A stretch of DNA of 11,804 bases from assembly GCA_002005505.1 (NCBI GenBank), contig KV908671.1, forward strand, positions 130,001 to 141,804. Reading direction: 5' to 3'. Position 1 is the stretch's first letter, and each line of letters starts with the position of its first letter. Made by a program: the position numbers and the translations under genes. Positions 1-11,804 of the stretch are shown here, in pieces. The notes under the pieces are model-generated. The model was not told the DNA's origin and made no database searches. It saw only the letters and a program-made list of their open reading frames with translations. The DNA is from Botryococcus braunii (Eukaryota > Chlorophyta > Trebouxiophyceae).

Positions 1-241
1 GGGGTTTACCAAATTCCTGAGGGACTCCGGAATCCCTGGGGGATAGAAAATTTCCCCTGGCCAGCCAGCCAAGAGCCCAGCTTCCTGTAAAGTTAGAAAC
101 TTCCCCCGGCCAGCCAGCCAAAGAGCCCAGCTTCCTGAAAAATTTCCCCCAGCCAGCCAGCCAAGAGCCCAGCTTTTTTTAAAATTTGCTTTGGGGAAAG
201 CGGATCACATCACGTACACACGCAGCCCTGAAGGGGCCCAC
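1..241 (-). repeat. Partial intron 9 with a (ccag)-rich minisatellite
   Basis: Downstream of exon 9 on the minus strand. From about 56 to 180, three diverging units of roughly 43-52 bp share ccagccagccaagagcccag followed by cttcct and an A/T-rich spacer. The third copy ends in a T run at 174-180. No coding signal is visible. Confidence 0.7.
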
Positions 242-11062
<10,821 letters not shown>

Positions 11063-11604
11063 TGCCCAGGGCTGATGGACGCCGGGCAGAGATCCTCCTG
11101 CAACACCGAAATAATTCCCAAGTCCCAACCCCCTTCAAAATGCACCTCCGCGGCCTTACAGCCTGTGCCCTTGCTCACCTCACCTCACTACCACTATACA
11201 AGGCAAGCCCCTTGGCTGTCTCACGACGCATGCCCCGCACATCTCCCTCGGCATCAAAGCCCCCCCGCCCCTTTTTCTCCCCCTGAAAGGAGAGAGCGCG
11301 CGCGTGCGTGCGTGAGAGAGGGGGGAGAGAGAGGAAGAGGGAGAAAGAGCAAGAGAGAGGGGGGGGGAGCGAGAGAGAGAGGGGGGGGCAGGGACGGAGA
11401 GAGTGCGTTAGGAAGAGCACAAAAGGCACCCTAGCACCCAGTACGTCTAATTCATGGCCTCATGGCCCTGGCCGTGAGACGCTTAACCCCAGCTTGTCTG
11501 ATATATCACCTTATGCCCGCGCTCTCCCTTCCTCCCCCTCCCCCGCCCTCCCCCCCCAGGCTTTCCCCTGGGAGTGCGAAACCAGCGCAACCCTACCACA
11601 CAAC

Positions 11605-11640
<36 letters not shown>

Positions 11641-11804
11641 AAAAAAAAAAAAAAAAAAAAAAAAGAGAGAAGAGAAGAAAAAGAAAAAAGAGAGAGAGAG
11701 AGAGAGCTCCCTCCCATCCTCCCCTTGGCCCAGCCCACGCAAACCCAACTCCCTACCGCCCCGGCTGGAGCCCCAGGGAGTAGAACTGAGCGAAACCCAG
11801 CCAG
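11063..11804 (-). promoter_or_regulatory. 5' leader and probable promoter region of the SBP gene
   Basis: Sequence upstream of the ATG. It includes a GA-rich block at about 11286-11403 and an A run at 11641-11664 between (GA)n tracts at 11609-11640 and 11665-11706 (CT-T-CT in the gene sense). A TATA-like tatat lies at 11502-11506 and one GTAC core at 11441. The transcription start and any upstream untranslated exon cannot be placed. Position is the only firm argument for regulatory function. Confidence 0.4.
11609..11706. repeat. (GA)n-(A)n-(GA)n purine tract upstream of the SBP gene
   Basis: (GA)n 11609-11640, an A run of 24 at 11641-11664, then mixed GA/GAA and (GA)n to 11706. A continuous purine strand of about 98 bases. 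Confidence 0.95.

Noticed and set aside
11497..11510. TATA-like tatat as a mapped promoter
   Set aside because: About 440 bases upstream of the ATG with no supporting start-site evidence; noted only as part of the 5' flank.

Overview
The window looks like nuclear DNA of a green alga. It carries most of one intron-rich gene, read on the minus strand, for a large SBP-box (SQUAMOSA promoter-binding protein-like, SPL) transcription factor. I assembled nine coding exons by eye: 11062-10891, 9993-9890, 8864-8775, 6983-6779, 5439-5146, 4200-3952, 2482-2209, 1536-1355 and 451-242. Their splice phases agree at every junction, giving about 594 codons from an ATG at 11062. No stop codon is reached, so the 3' end lies beyond base 1. 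SBP proteins are confined to the green lineage. A GC-rich coding sequence, gtgcgc/gtgagg-type donors and tgcag acceptors favour a chlorophyte or prasinophyte. I cannot name the species.

Protein layout: an N-terminus with a DWNWD motif (exon 1); a polar linker (exons 2-3); the SBP zinc-finger domain (end of exon 3, all of exon 4, basic tail at the start of exon 5); a low-complexity Ser/Pro/Gly linker (exons 5-6); and the conserved C-terminal region of large class-I SBP proteins, the SPL1/SPL12/SPL7 and Chlamydomonas CRR1 type (exons 7-9: a WFKLF...LREQIFSWL block, a GCVHLTV...NNQIAYV block and a PVIQEL...FDVIG block). Any ankyrin-like C-terminus would lie outside the window.

The other roughly 85% is intron and 5' flank, almost wholly made of tandem repeats: long (CT)n, (GT)n, (CA)n and (GA)n tracts, G homopolymers, and minisatellites with units of about 25-120 bp. 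The most unusual feature is that several minisatellites grow directly out of a splice junction. The donor of intron 4 (with the last SBP codons), the donor of intron 6, and the acceptors of introns 7 and 2 are each copied several times into the neighbouring intron.

Two places in the coding model need attention. In zinc finger 1 the expected C-x4-C pair appears only in a frame one base off from the rest of the domain. In exon 5 an 8-G run separates two open frames that one extra base would join. These may be assembly errors, allelic lesions or unusual splicing. No rRNA, tRNA, CRISPR array, transposase or reverse transcriptase was seen, and no second gene can be supported.
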